DNA from: Pseudodesulfovibrio tunisiensis
GTDB lineage: Bacteria; Desulfobacterota; Desulfovibrionia; Desulfovibrionales; Desulfovibrionaceae
Reading direction: 5' to 3'
Assembly (NCBI RefSeq): GCF_022809775.1
Contig: NZ_CP094380.1
Span: 1,971,001 to 2,035,000 of the forward strand
DNA: 64,000 nt
Part shown: positions 26,709 to 35,454 of the stretch, one piece after another
Numbering within the stretch: position 1 is the first letter of the stretch
Layout of the letters: every line of letters begins with the position of its first letter
The notes under the pieces: generated by a model
Told to the model about the DNA's origin: nothing
What the model saw: only the letters and a program-made list of their open reading frames with translations
Database searches by the model: none
Position numbers and translations under genes: made by a program

Positions 26709-27167
26709 ATGAATCCGGACACAACAACCGGAGATGGCGTGAAAAAGGATTGGAAGATCACGGACCATTCCCTTCCGCCGGAAAATGTGGAGCTTCCGGA
26801 ACGCACCCCCACGGTGCGGCTGCACATCTGGCTGGAAAACGATGACGGGGTGTTGTTCGGCGCGGGCCGAATGATGCTTCTGGACGGCGTGGCGCGCCAC
26901 GGGTCCCTGAAAAAGGCAGCCGAAAAACTCGGCATGTCCTACAGGGCGGCCTGGGGCAAGATCAAGCAGAGCGAACAGGCCCTCGGCGTGGAACTGCTGG
27001 AAAAGCGCGGCAGCGACCGCCGGGGCTACCAGCTCTCGGATGCGGGCATGCAGCTCGTTGCCAGCTACTCGGAATGGTTCGAAAAAGTCGAGCGGGACGC
27101 AGTGCGCCACGCCCGGGAAATCTTCTCCTACGAAACCATAGAACGTTTCGAGAAGTCCCGAAAATGA
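26709..27167 (+). CDS. ModE-like winged-helix regulator
   Basis: The product has 152 residues. Residues about 45-150 match the N-terminal LysR-type winged helix of ModE (GVARHGSLKKAAEKLGMSYR). The C-terminal molybdate-binding MOP/TOBE domains of full ModE are absent. A GTG at 26739 with GGAG upstream is an alternative start that would remove ten residues. In this position, 124 bp before a Mo/W-dependent formate dehydrogenase operon, it may control that operon or respond to metal through a partner. The perfect palindrome upstream could be its own operator. Confidence 0.82.
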   Translation: MNPDTTTGDGVKKDWKITDHSLPPENVELPERTPTVRLHIWLENDDGVLFGAGRMMLLDGVARHGSLKKAAEKLGMSYRAAWGKIKQSEQALGVELLEKRGSDRRGYQLSDAGMQLVASYSEWFEKVERDAVRHAREIFSYETIERFEKSRK

Positions 27168-27202
27168 GGGCCTCGGCCTTGGCGCACCGCAACACTCTTT
27201 TC

Positions 27203-27267
27203 GCCGGGTCTCCCATGGGGGGACCCGGCTGTCGGAAGACGCGGCCCGGCCCGTCCCCCGGCCGGGC
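27203..27267 (+). other. Two hairpins in the fdhA leader
   Basis: GCCGGGTC/GACCCGGC (27203-27229) and GCCCGGCC/GGCCGGGC (27244-27267) lie between the regulator and fdhA. No T-run follows, so read-through from the regulator gene is possible. They could stabilise or process the fdh mRNA. Confidence 0.45.
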
Positions 27268-27290
27268 AACCACAGCAAGGAGGTTTTTTC

Positions 27291-30200
27291 ATGGAATGGT
27301 CACGAAGGGGATTTCTGAAGCTCGCGGGCGCAAGTCTGGCGAGTGTGCCCCTGGCGCAGCTCGGGTTTGATCTCGAGCCGGTCCGCGCACATGCTGCGGG
27401 CCTGAAAATCGCCGGAGCCAAGGAAGTCATTTCGATCTGTCCGTACTGTGCGGTGTCGTGCCACTTCATCGCGCACGTCAAGAACGGCAAGATCGTCAGC
27501 ACCGAAGGCGACCCGGACTATCCGGTCAGCGAAGGCGCGCTCTGCGCCAAGGGCGCGGCCATGCTCTCCATGCACAACAGCGAGCATCGGTTGCAAAAAC
27601 CCCTGTACCGGGCCCCCTACAGCGACAAGTGGGAGGAAAAAAGCTGGGATTGGACGCTCGACCGCATGGCCAGGCGCATCAAGGAAACCCGCGACGCCGA
27701 TTTCAAGCGCTTCAACGACCGCAACGAGGAAGTGAACCGCGTGGAATCCATTTTCCACCTCGGCACGTCGCAGATGGACAACGAGGAGTGTACAGTGGTG
27801 CATCAGGGTGTCCGGGGCCTTGGCCTCGTGCACTTCGATCATCAGGCACGTATCTGACACAGCGCTACTGTTGCGGCTCTGGCAGAGTCGTTCGGACGCG
27901 GCGCTATGACGAATCACTGGTGCGACATCGGCAATGCCGACTCCATTCTGATCATGGGCAGCAATGCCGCAGAGCACCATCCCATCTCCTTCAAATGGGT
28001 CCTGCGGGCCAAGGACAAGGGCGCCACGGTCATGCACGTGGACCCGAAGTTCTCGCGCACTTCCGCCCGATCCGATTTCCATGTCCCCCTCCGCTCGGGC
28101 ACGGACATTCCGTTCATGGGCGGCATGATTCACTACATTCTGGAAAACAGGAAATTCTTCCACGAATACGTGGCCAATTACACCAACGCCGCGTTCATCG
28201 TGGGCAAGGATTTCGAATTCAATGACGGCCTTTTCGCTGGCTACGATGCGGACAAGCGGGCCTACGACAAGTCGGCCTGGAAATTCGAGACCGACGAAAA
28301 CGGCGTTCCCAAGCGGGACAAGTCCCTCAAGCATGAGCGGTGCGTGCTCCAGCTCATGAAGAAGCACTATTCCCGCTACACGCTGGACAAGGTTTCCGAC
28401 ATCACCGGCGTTCCGCAGGAACAGCTGCTCAAGGTCTACAAGACCTTTGCAGCCACGGGCGCGCCGGACAAGGCCGGAACCGTGATGTACGCCCTTGGCT
28501 GGACCCAGCATACCGTGGGCGTGCAGAACATCCGCACCAGCGCCATCATCCAGCTTCTGCTGGGCAACATCGGCGTGGCTGGCGGCGGCATCAACGCCCT
28601 GCGCGGCGAACCCAACGTGCAGGGGTCCACCGACCATTGCATCCTGTACCATCTGCTGCCCGGCTACCTGCCCATGCCCAAGGCCAACTGGAAGGATCTG
28701 GACGCCTATGTCAAGGCGACCACGCCCAAGAGCAATGATCCGCTCAGCGCCAACTGGTGGCAGAACAAGCCCAAGTACATGGTCAGCCTGCTCAAGGGCT
28801 GGTTCGGCGACAACGGCACCGCAGCCAACGGCTTCGGCTACAAGTGGCTGCCCAAGGCCGATGCGGGCGAGGACTACTCGTACCTCTTCCTGTTCGACAG
28901 GATGTACAAGAACGAAATCCGGGGCGGTTTCATCTTCGGCACCAACCCGGCCATGAGCGTTCCCAACACCCACAAGGTACGCAAGGCCTTCGACAATCTG
29001 GACTGGCTCGTGGTGGGCGAACTGCACCACACCGAGACCTCGGACAACTGGCATCGCCCGGACGTCGACCCCAAGAAGGTCAAGACCGAAGTCTTCCTCC
29101 TGCCCTCCTGCCAACGCGGGGAAAAGGACGGAAGCATCACCAACTCGGGCCGCTGGCAGCTCTGGCATTACAAGGCGCAGGACCCCATGGGCGATTCCAG
29201 GTCCATGGGCGACATGTACGTGCAGATATTCAACCGCGTCCGCGACCTGTACGCCAAGGAAGGCGGGACATTCCCGGAACCTCTCCTCAAGATGACGTAC
29301 CCGAAAAAGTACGATGCGGACGAACGCGCCCGGCTCATCAACGGCGTGTTCACCAGGGATACCGAATTCAAGGGCAAAAAGTACCGCAAGGGTCAGCAGG
29401 TGCCGACCTTTGGCGCGCTCAGGGAGGACGGCTCCACCATCAGCCTGAACTGGCTGTACTGCGGCGGCTACACCGAGGAAGACGGCTGCAAGGCCAAGCG
29501 CAGGGATCTGAGCCAGACGCCCATGCAGAAGAAGATCGGCCTGTATCCGAACTTCTCGTGGTGCTGGCCCGTGAACCGGCGCATCCTGTACAACCGCGCA
29601 TCCGTGGACACTGCCGGCAAGCCCTATGCCCCGGAAAAACCGGTCATCGAATGGACCGGCAAGAAGTGGGTGGGCGACGTGCCCGACGGCGGCTGGCCGC
29701 CTCTTGCCACTGGCAAGGGCCGCTACCCGTTCATCATGCACACGGAAGGCCACGGCCAGCTGTACGGTCCCGGCCGTCAGGAAGGCCCCTTCCCCGAGCA
29801 TTACGAGCCTGCGGAAACTCCGGTTGCCAAGCATCCGTTCTCCAAGCAGATGCACAACCCGTGCATGAAGGTCGCCAAGAGCGCGGCCGACAAGCTGGCA
29901 AAGAACGCGGACCCGAGATTCCCCATTGTCCTGACCACCTACAGCATGACGGAACACTGGTGCGGCGGCGGCGAAACCCGCAACACCCCGGTGCTGCTGG
30001 AAGCCGAGCCTCAGCTCTATGTTGAAATGAGTCCGCAACTGGCAAAGGAAAAGGGCATCGAGAACGGCGATCCCGTAATCGTGGAAAGCATCCGGGGCAA
30101 GGTGGAGGCCGTGGCCATGGTCACCATCCGCATCACCCCGTTCACGATTCAGGGCAAGACCGTGCATCTCATCGGCATGCCCTTCTGCTTCGGCTGGACC

Positions 30201-30329
30201 ACCCCGGGCTGCGGCGACGCAACCAACCGCCTGACTCCGGCCGTGGGCGACCCGAACACGACCATTCCCGAGTTCAAGGCTTCGCTGGTCAATGTCCGCA
30301 AGGCCGACAAGCGCAGGGAACTGGCATAA
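27291..30329 (+). CDS. fdhA: Formate dehydrogenase catalytic subunit, selenoprotein
   Basis: The frame runs through an in-frame TGA at 27855-27857 read as selenocysteine 189, giving 1012 residues. A Tat signal (RRGFLK at 5-10) sends it to the periplasm. Cys50, 53, 57 and 85 ligate a [4Fe-4S] cluster, and the bis-MGD molybdenum or tungsten cofactor is bound by the rest. The protein around the Sec, HQARI-U-HSATVAALAE, is the family hallmark, and the frame downstream continues uninterrupted. The enzyme oxidises formate to CO2. AGGAGG precedes the ATG. fdhB follows after 18 bp and fdhE after a terminator. Confidence 0.96.
27855..27905 (+). promoter_or_regulatory. SECIS element and Sec codon of fdhA
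   Basis: Immediately 3' of the TGA, ACT/AGT (27867-27869, 27886-27888) and TGC/GCA (27872-27874, 27882-27884) stack with a T-G pair around the loop GGCTCTG. The position and size fit bacterial SECIS hairpins that recruit SelB. The structure is by eye, not computed. Confidence 0.7.
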
Positions 30330-30347
30330 CCCAAAGGAGGAAAAGCC

Positions 30348-31040
30348 ATGTCGAAAGCATTCTTCGTGGATACGACTCGATGCACGGCGTGCCGGGGTTG
30401 CCAGGTCGCGTGCAAGGAATGGAAGGGGCTGAAGCCCGGCATGACCAAGCAGACCGGGACGCATCAGAATCCCCCGGACCTGAACGCGGTCACGCCCAAG
30501 CTGGTACGCTTCAGCGAACACATGATCGACGGCAAGGTGGAGTGGTTCTTCTTTCCGGACCAGTGCCGCCATTGCGTGGCCCCGCCCTGCCTCGACGTTG
30601 CCGACATCTATGTGGAAGGCGCGGTCATTCAGGACGAAAAGACCAATGCCGTGCTCTACACGGACAAGATCAGGCAGCTCACCAAGGAACAGTTCGAGGA
30701 AATGCGTGAGGCATGTCCGTACAACATCCCCCGCCGCGACGACGAAACCGGCGAGGTCATGAAGTGCGATATGTGCCACGACCGCGTGGTCAACGGCCTG
30801 CTGCCCATGTGCGTGAAAACCTGCCCCACGGGCACCATGAACTTCGGCGAGGCCGAGGACATGATGGAACTGGCCACCAAGCGGCTGGCCGAAGTGAAAA
30901 AGAAGTGGCCCAAGGCCTCGCTCATCGATTACCGTGACGTGAACGTCATCTATCTGGTAGTGGAGGAGCAGGAGAAATACGGCGTCTTCGTGGCCGACAG
31001 GTCGCCAGTGGGATTGAATCCCAAGCTGGGATTGGCGTAA
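30348..31040 (+). CDS. fdhB: Formate dehydrogenase iron-sulfur subunit
   Basis: The product has 230 residues. It has four cysteine clusters for [4Fe-4S] centres: CTACRGCQVAC (12-22), CRHCVAPPC, CPYNIP with the paired CDMCHDR, and CVKTCPTG. This is the electron-transfer beta subunit of periplasmic formate dehydrogenases and passes electrons from FdhA to cytochromes c. There is no signal peptide, so it probably crosses the membrane with Tat-exported FdhA. GGAGG precedes the ATG. Confidence 0.96.
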   Translation: MSKAFFVDTTRCTACRGCQVACKEWKGLKPGMTKQTGTHQNPPDLNAVTPKLVRFSEHMIDGKVEWFFFPDQCRHCVAPPCLDVADIYVEGAVIQDEKTNAVLYTDKIRQLTKEQFEEMREACPYNIPRRDDETGEVMKCDMCHDRVVNGLLPMCVKTCPTGTMNFGEAEDMMELATKRLAEVKKKWPKASLIDYRDVNVIYLVVEEQEKYGVFVADRSPVGLNPKLGLA

Positions 31041-31080
31041 CACCAACGCCTCCATGACAGGGTAGGACAAACCGACAACC

Positions 31081-31113
31081 AATCCGCCCCGGACCGTGTC
31101 CGGGGCGGATTTT
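31081..31113 (+). terminator. Terminator between fdhB and fdhE
   Basis: A 14-bp stem AATCCGCCCCGGAC with its complement around CGT is followed by TTTT. It should reduce fdhE expression relative to fdhAB. Confidence 0.85.
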
Positions 31114-31144
31114 CCCGAAACAGCAGCCATCCCCCGGAGCATGC

Positions 31145-32065
31145 ATGAGTTCCAAGTCCGTCAACAACACCGCGTACATCACCCGTTCCTTCGACCGCAT
31201 CCGCAACAAGCGGCCACACCTGGCCGACATTGCGAACGCCTTTGAATCACTGGCGCAGAAGCGGGCGGAAATCCGATCCGCCCTGCCCGAATTCGAGAAA
31301 CAGGACATCCGGGTCGACCCGGACCTGATTGCCGGAGGAGCTCCCCTGCTCACGGAACTGCCCAAAGCGTACATGGAAGCGCATTTCGTGCCCACGCTGG
31401 CCGAGCTCGGACCAACGCTGACCACGGCGTTCCCGGTGCTGGAAGACTCCGTGCTCGCAGCTCTGGACATGGCCAGACAGCCGGGAAACGCCAAGTGGCT
31501 GCATCTTGCCCTGCATGATGCGGAAGCCCGCTCCGCCATTCTGGAATCGGTCTCCACTCCGGCTCCGCATCTGGATTTCGTGCTCGGGCAGGTGACCCGC
31601 ATTCTTCTGGAAAAGATGCAGGCTCCCTATGCCCGGGCCATCGAGGAACACCGCTGGGATTTCGGCCATTGCCCGGTCTGCGGCGCCTATCCGGACGCTT
31701 CCATGCTCCGGCCCACGCCCGTTGCCGAGGACGAGGCCGCGTACCTCAAGTCGCAGGGCGGCCAATGCTGGCTGCACTGTTCCACCTGCGGCCACGAATG
31801 GCGCTACAAGCGCAACATGTGCGTATTCTGCGGCAACGAGGAAAAGGACGACCTGCGCTATTACGAAGCCGAGGGCGACGAGACCGAACGCTTCTACGTC
31901 TGCGACAAATGCAAGCACTATTCGGTCTGTCTGGACGAACGGGAATTCATCGAGCCGTTCCACCCGGATGCCGCGCCCATAGCCCTGATGCATCTGGATG
32001 TCCGGGCGCAGGAAGAGGATTATGAACCACTGCTCTGGACTCCGTGGAACTCGTTCAAGAGCTGA
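31145..32065 (+). CDS. fdhE: FdhE-like formate dehydrogenase accessory protein
   Basis: The product has 306 residues with paired CxxC motifs: CPVCGAYP, CSTCGHEW, CVFCGNEE and CDKCKHY. They bind iron in a rubredoxin-like manner in the FdhE family. FdhE is needed for maturation or assembly of formate dehydrogenase, probably in the cytoplasm before Tat export. It starts behind CGGAG. It lies beyond a strong terminator from fdhB, so it may have lower expression or its own promoter. Confidence 0.88.
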   Translation: MSSKSVNNTAYITRSFDRIRNKRPHLADIANAFESLAQKRAEIRSALPEFEKQDIRVDPDLIAGGAPLLTELPKAYMEAHFVPTLAELGPTLTTAFPVLEDSVLAALDMARQPGNAKWLHLALHDAEARSAILESVSTPAPHLDFVLGQVTRILLEKMQAPYARAIEEHRWDFGHCPVCGAYPDASMLRPTPVAEDEAAYLKSQGGQCWLHCSTCGHEWRYKRNMCVFCGNEEKDDLRYYEAEGDETERFYVCDKCKHYSVCLDEREFIEPFHPDAAPIALMHLDVRAQEEDYEPLLWTPWNSFKS

Positions 32066-32090
32066 TTTCCGAATTTTCCATCCTCTCCCG

Positions 32091-32127
32091 AGTCCGGCAC
32101 GGCCTGCACGCAGGTCGCGCCGGACTT
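32091..32127 (+). terminator. Hairpin after fdhE
   Basis: AGTCCGGC pairs with GCCGGACT with an inner CCTGC/GCAGG. The following T-run is weak (TTGCCTTTCC). Confidence 0.5.
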
Positions 32128-32189
32128 GCCTTTCCCGAGGTTGACGTGCATCAGGGAACAGGCATACTCCGGGGCCGGAGGCACCACAC

Positions 32190-32537
32190 ATGGATTCGCT
32201 CGAACAACTCACCAGAACCATGCGCGACTTTGTGGAAGCGCGCGACTGGCAGCCCTTTCAGTCGCCCAAGAACCTGACCATGGCCCTGACCGGAGAGGTC
32301 GGGGAACTGTCGGAACTGTTCCAGTGGCTGACGCAGGAGGAAAGCCGGAATCCCGGTGCTGAACGCAGGCAGCGCATTGCCGAGGAAATGTCCGACGTGC
32401 TGCTCTATCTGGTCCGCATCGCGGACGAGCTGGACATCGACCTGATTGCCGCGGCCACGAAGAAATGCGAGGCCAATGCCCGCAAGTACGATCTGGAAAC
32501 AGTGAAAGGCGTGCTCAGACGCCGAGACGAATACTAG
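32190..32537 (+). CDS. MazG-like nucleotide pyrophosphohydrolase
   Basis: The product has 115 residues, the single-domain length of dCTP-pyrophosphatase-like MazG proteins. The metal-binding helix signature LTGEVGELSELFQW carries paired Glu residues (about 34-38) and the second helix has EEMSDVLLYLVR. It hydrolyses a (d)NTP to NMP and PPi, probably for housecleaning of modified nucleotides. It starts a tight operon with queD (10-bp gap) and dtd (2-bp gap). Confidence 0.88.
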   Translation: MDSLEQLTRTMRDFVEARDWQPFQSPKNLTMALTGEVGELSELFQWLTQEESRNPGAERRQRIAEEMSDVLLYLVRIADELDIDLIAAATKKCEANARKYDLETVKGVLRRRDEY

Positions 32538-32547
32538 GAGAACACAC

Positions 32548-32931
32548 ATGCCCGGAAAATGGCGACTCACCATTACCCAGGATTTTTCCGCCTCGCACCA
32601 GCTCCGCAACTACGGGGGCAAATGCGAGCATCTGCACGGCCACAACTTCGGAGTCGAAGTGTGCGTGGAAGGCGACCGCCTGGACGATCGCGTGCACTAT
32701 CTCATGGACTTCAAGGAACTCAAGCGGCTGACCAAGGGCGTATTGGAACGGCTGGACCACAAGCACCTCAACGAGGTCGAGTGCTTCACCGAGATCAATC
32801 CCTCGTCCGAAAACCTCGCCATGTTCGTGTACCGCGAGCTCAAGCCCGCCATGCCGGAAAACATCCGGCTGGTGTGGGTGTCGGTCTCGGAAAAGGAATC
32901 CTCCAAGGCCACCTACTGGGAAGAGGACTAG
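32548..32931 (+). CDS. queD: 6-carboxy-5,6,7,8-tetrahydropterin synthase QueD
   Basis: The product has 127 residues. Zinc-binding His17, His30 and His32 and catalytic Cys26 appear in SASHQL and CEHLHGHNF, as in the PTPS/QueD fold. QueD makes the queuosine precursor from dihydroneopterin triphosphate. Gene spacing to its neighbours is 10 bp and 2 bp, so it is co-translated with the pyrophosphatase and Dtd genes. GGAGAACACAC precedes the ATG. Confidence 0.94.
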   Translation: MPGKWRLTITQDFSASHQLRNYGGKCEHLHGHNFGVEVCVEGDRLDDRVHYLMDFKELKRLTKGVLERLDHKHLNEVECFTEINPSSENLAMFVYRELKPAMPENIRLVWVSVSEKESSKATYWEED

Positions 32932-32933
32932 CC

Positions 32934-33398
32934 ATGCGCATCGTGCTGCAACGCGTGACCCGCGCCACGGTCACGGTGAATGACGAATGCGTGGGCGAAA
33001 TCGGCACGGGCCTGCTCGCACTGGTGGGCTTCGGGGGAAGCGACTCGGCAGACCTGCCCGGCTCCCCGGTCTGGGAAAAGATGCTGGACAAGATCATGAA
33101 TCTGCGCATCTTCACGGACCCGGACGGCAAGTTCAATCTGAGCCTGAACGACGTGCAGGGCGACCTCATGCTCGTGTCCCAGTTCACCCTGCATGCGGAC
33201 TGCAAAAAGGGCCGCCGCCCTTCCTTCACCGATTCCTGTCACCCCGACCTTGCGCGCGGCCTGTTCGACAGGTTCGTGGAGGACGCCCGGGCCAAGGCTC
33301 CGGCCAGTGTCGCCACCGGCGAATTCGGCGCGGAAATGTTTCTGGACTTCACCAACTGGGGCCCGGTGACCATTCTTCTGGATTCCGACGAGATGTAG
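32934..33398 (+). CDS. dtd: D-aminoacyl-tRNA deacylase
   Basis: The start is MRIVLQRVTRA at 32934, two bases after queD, giving 154 residues. SQFTLHADCKKGRRPSF and the C-terminal TNWGPVT, which supplies the Gly-cisPro proofreading loop, are diagnostic of DTD. The enzyme removes D-amino acids from mischarged tRNA. The operon ends with two consecutive terminators. Confidence 0.95.
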   Translation: MRIVLQRVTRATVTVNDECVGEIGTGLLALVGFGGSDSADLPGSPVWEKMLDKIMNLRIFTDPDGKFNLSLNDVQGDLMLVSQFTLHADCKKGRRPSFTDSCHPDLARGLFDRFVEDARAKAPASVATGEFGAEMFLDFTNWGPVTILLDSDEM

Positions 33399-33425
33399 CG
33401 GTTTCCCCCCGCAGCATGCAACAGC

Positions 33426-33461
33426 AAGGCCGCGCGCAGTCGAACTGCGCGCGGCCTTTTT
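33426..33461 (+). terminator. First terminator after dtd
   Basis: AAGGCCGCGCGCAGT forms a perfect 15-bp stem with its complement around CGA, followed by TTT. Confidence 0.9.
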
Positions 33462-33530
33462 CCTTGCGATTCAACGGCCATCACGGACACAGCGAAAGAA
33501 CAGTCGCAGCCTGCCCGTTCCAGCCATGAA

Positions 33531-33577
33531 AAAGTGCAAACCGGCGCGCACATGCAGTGCGCGCCGGTTTGCACTTT
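33531..33577. terminator. Bidirectional terminator between dtd and the AEC permease gene
   Basis: A perfect 21-bp stem starting AAAGTGCAAACC closes on ATGCA. A- and T-tracts are on both sides. It lies between two converging genes. Confidence 0.85.
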
Positions 33578-33613
33578 CAAGGCAGCCAGCAGATTGCCAC
33601 GTGGGGCAGTCCG

Positions 33614-34570
33614 CTATCCGACCACAAGCCCGAACCCGTCAGCCACCATCAACGTGATCGAGAATGTGGGAACATAGAGAAGCATGGACAGAAACACCGT
33701 GGCCGAGGTCTCGGACTCGCAGGTGTTGTAGACCTGCGAAAACACGCAGGCCAGCGCGGCCGTAGGCATTCCGGCCAGCAGGATGCCCATGAGCAGCATC
33801 TTGCCGGACACGTCGAACAGCAGCAGAAACACGGCGGCCAGAATCGGATGAATCACGATCTTGACCAGATTCACGGACAGGATGTTGCGAATCTTCAGGT
33901 CCGATTCCAGCCCGCACATGAGCATGCCCACCGCGAACAGGGCACAGGGGATCGAGGCCATGCCGAAACTGCGCAGACCGTTGGCCAGAAATTCCGGCAT
34001 GGTCAGACCGCACAGGGAAAACGCGATGCCCAGAAAGGCGCACGAAATGACCGGAGTCTTCAGCATGGTCAGGGTCACGTTGCCCATGATGCGCAACAGG
34101 GACTTGTTCTCGCTGCGATGCATCTCGAACTCGGCCACGACCAGCATGACGATGAGCGTGGGCACCAGCACGGCCAGCGTGGACGCGACATACGCCTCCC
34201 GGCTGCCGTGAAACAGGGACAGGATGATCGGGAACCCGAGATACGCGCAGTTCGGATAGCTGGCCGACGTGGAGCGCAGGCAGCTTTCCGTATGATGCGC
34301 CTTGAAGAAAATGGCGGAAACCAGAAACATGAGGATATAGGAAGCGAACATGGCCAGCGTGAATCCGGCGATGAAACGGAACTGGAAAATCTCGCTGATG
34401 GGCGTAGTGGCCAGGGAAACGAAAATCAGCGCGGGCAAGGCGAAATAATACACGAAATCATTCAGGGCGGCCGCACTGCCGTCCGCAAGAATCCCCCTGC
34501 GCTGTGCATACCATCCACCCAACACCATGAGAAACAACGGCAGAAGCGTGGAAACAACCGTCATCAACAT
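33614..34570 (-). CDS. AEC family transporter
   Basis: Starting at MLMTVVSTLLPLF, the product has 318 residues, with ten hydrophobic segments in two five-helix halves. It is rich in membrane residues, as in the auxin-efflux-carrier (AEC) family. Bacterial members export organic acids such as malate or malonate; the substrate here is unknown. No regulator lies next to it. The ~880-bp spacer upstream, shared with the proVWX operon, is AT-rich and may include its promoter. Confidence 0.85.
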   Translation of the reverse strand: MLMTVVSTLLPLFLMVLGGWYAQRRGILADGSAAALNDFVYYFALPALIFVSLATTPISEIFQFRFIAGFTLAMFASYILMFLVSAIFFKAHHTESCLRSTSASYPNCAYLGFPIILSLFHGSREAYVASTLAVLVPTLIVMLVVAEFEMHRSENKSLLRIMGNVTLTMLKTPVISCAFLGIAFSLCGLTMPEFLANGLRSFGMASIPCALFAVGMLMCGLESDLKIRNILSVNLVKIVIHPILAAVFLLLFDVSGKMLLMGILLAGMPTAALACVFSQVYNTCESETSATVFLSMLLYVPTFSITLMVADGFGLVVG

Positions 34571-35454
34571 TGCAACAAACCTCGAATACTGCGGCGAGCA
34601 TGCCGCCATCTGAAAAGGAAAAACATATCCGGCATCAAACCGTCTCAGCCGGAGCAGATTCTTATCAGGCTGTTTTCATTAATTTTCAAGAATTGATTGA
34701 TCAATCAAACAACCACTGCGAAAACCGGAATATGCCTCTCCCTTGTGAATGTCCAGCCTTTGCATCGTCACAATGCAACATTTCTTCCTCACACAGTCGT
34801 GCGAAGAACGAAAAAGATACGATCCTTCGTGCAGGATCGGGCCGAAAATCAGCGCTTCGAAAAGGCGGTTTCGCTGCCCGAAAAAAAATTTCCGCGCCCC
34901 TCGACTCAACGTTATCGCGAACACGCTTTTTTATCGCCGCAAAAATCCCGGCAAACCCTTTGAGCTCTAGGCAATGCTTCATTTTCAAACAACCTGTTTT
35001 TCACATGGTATTCACGCCAAAACAGTACGCATTTGACAAATTTGTTTTCTGCATCTATTATATTTTCCTCTCAGCAACGATTTCATCAATCTGCGGTCGT
35101 CATTTTCGCTCATTCTGAATGCGAATTTCTGATTTCGTCAGTATATAATATTCTGGCCGCATAAAAACGGCGTTACATCATGTTGATTTGCCTTACTACA
35201 GACAAGACAACTGTAACAACATCTGTTGACTATTGTTGCTTTTCGTCAATGCATCGAAAAACGGCTGTTATTAGTATTTTCACTATACATACCGAAAATG
35301 CGCCCACCTCGGGGCAATCCGGACCGAGCATCCCCTGGGGGTTGCGCGAACGGGTGCCCCTGTTCTGACACCCCATCAGCGCGATAGCTGTTTTTTCGAC
35401 CGCTCCCGTCCCTCCGGGCGAGAGCGGAGTCCCGTCACATTTACCGGAGTACGC
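34571..35454. other. AT-rich non-coding spacer between the AEC gene and proVWX
   Basis: Open frames here have no family signal, and their base use is unlike the neighbours. A TATAAT lies near 35147. The first 700 bp are AT-rich; the last 150 bp become GC-rich and hold a set of stems described separately. I see no gene. Confidence 0.6.
35308..35396 (+). promoter_or_regulatory. Candidate structured leader of proVWX
   Basis: CTCGG/CCGAG (35308-35328) and GGGGCA/TGCCCC (35311-35316, 35355-35360) could form mutually exclusive stems. They precede CAGC-gcgata-GCTG and six Ts (35377-35396), a short terminator-like unit. A further CCGCTC/GAGCGG hairpin (35400-35427) lies before the start codon. The arrangement suggests attenuation of the osmoprotectant transporter, but it fits no riboswitch class I recognise. 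Confidence 0.4.

Noticed and set aside
27906..30329. Separate 807-residue gene starting at MTNHWCDIG
   Set aside because: Its first residues are the direct continuation of FdhA after the Sec codon, and no ribosome-binding site precedes it.
27300..31142. 1280-residue minus-strand open frame over fdhAB
   Set aside because: It is antisense to strongly supported fdhA/fdhB genes and results from GC-rich third-position bias; no family is recognisable.
34570..35118. 182-residue plus-strand frame in the AT-rich spacer
   Set aside because: No family, no ribosome-binding site and irregular codon use.
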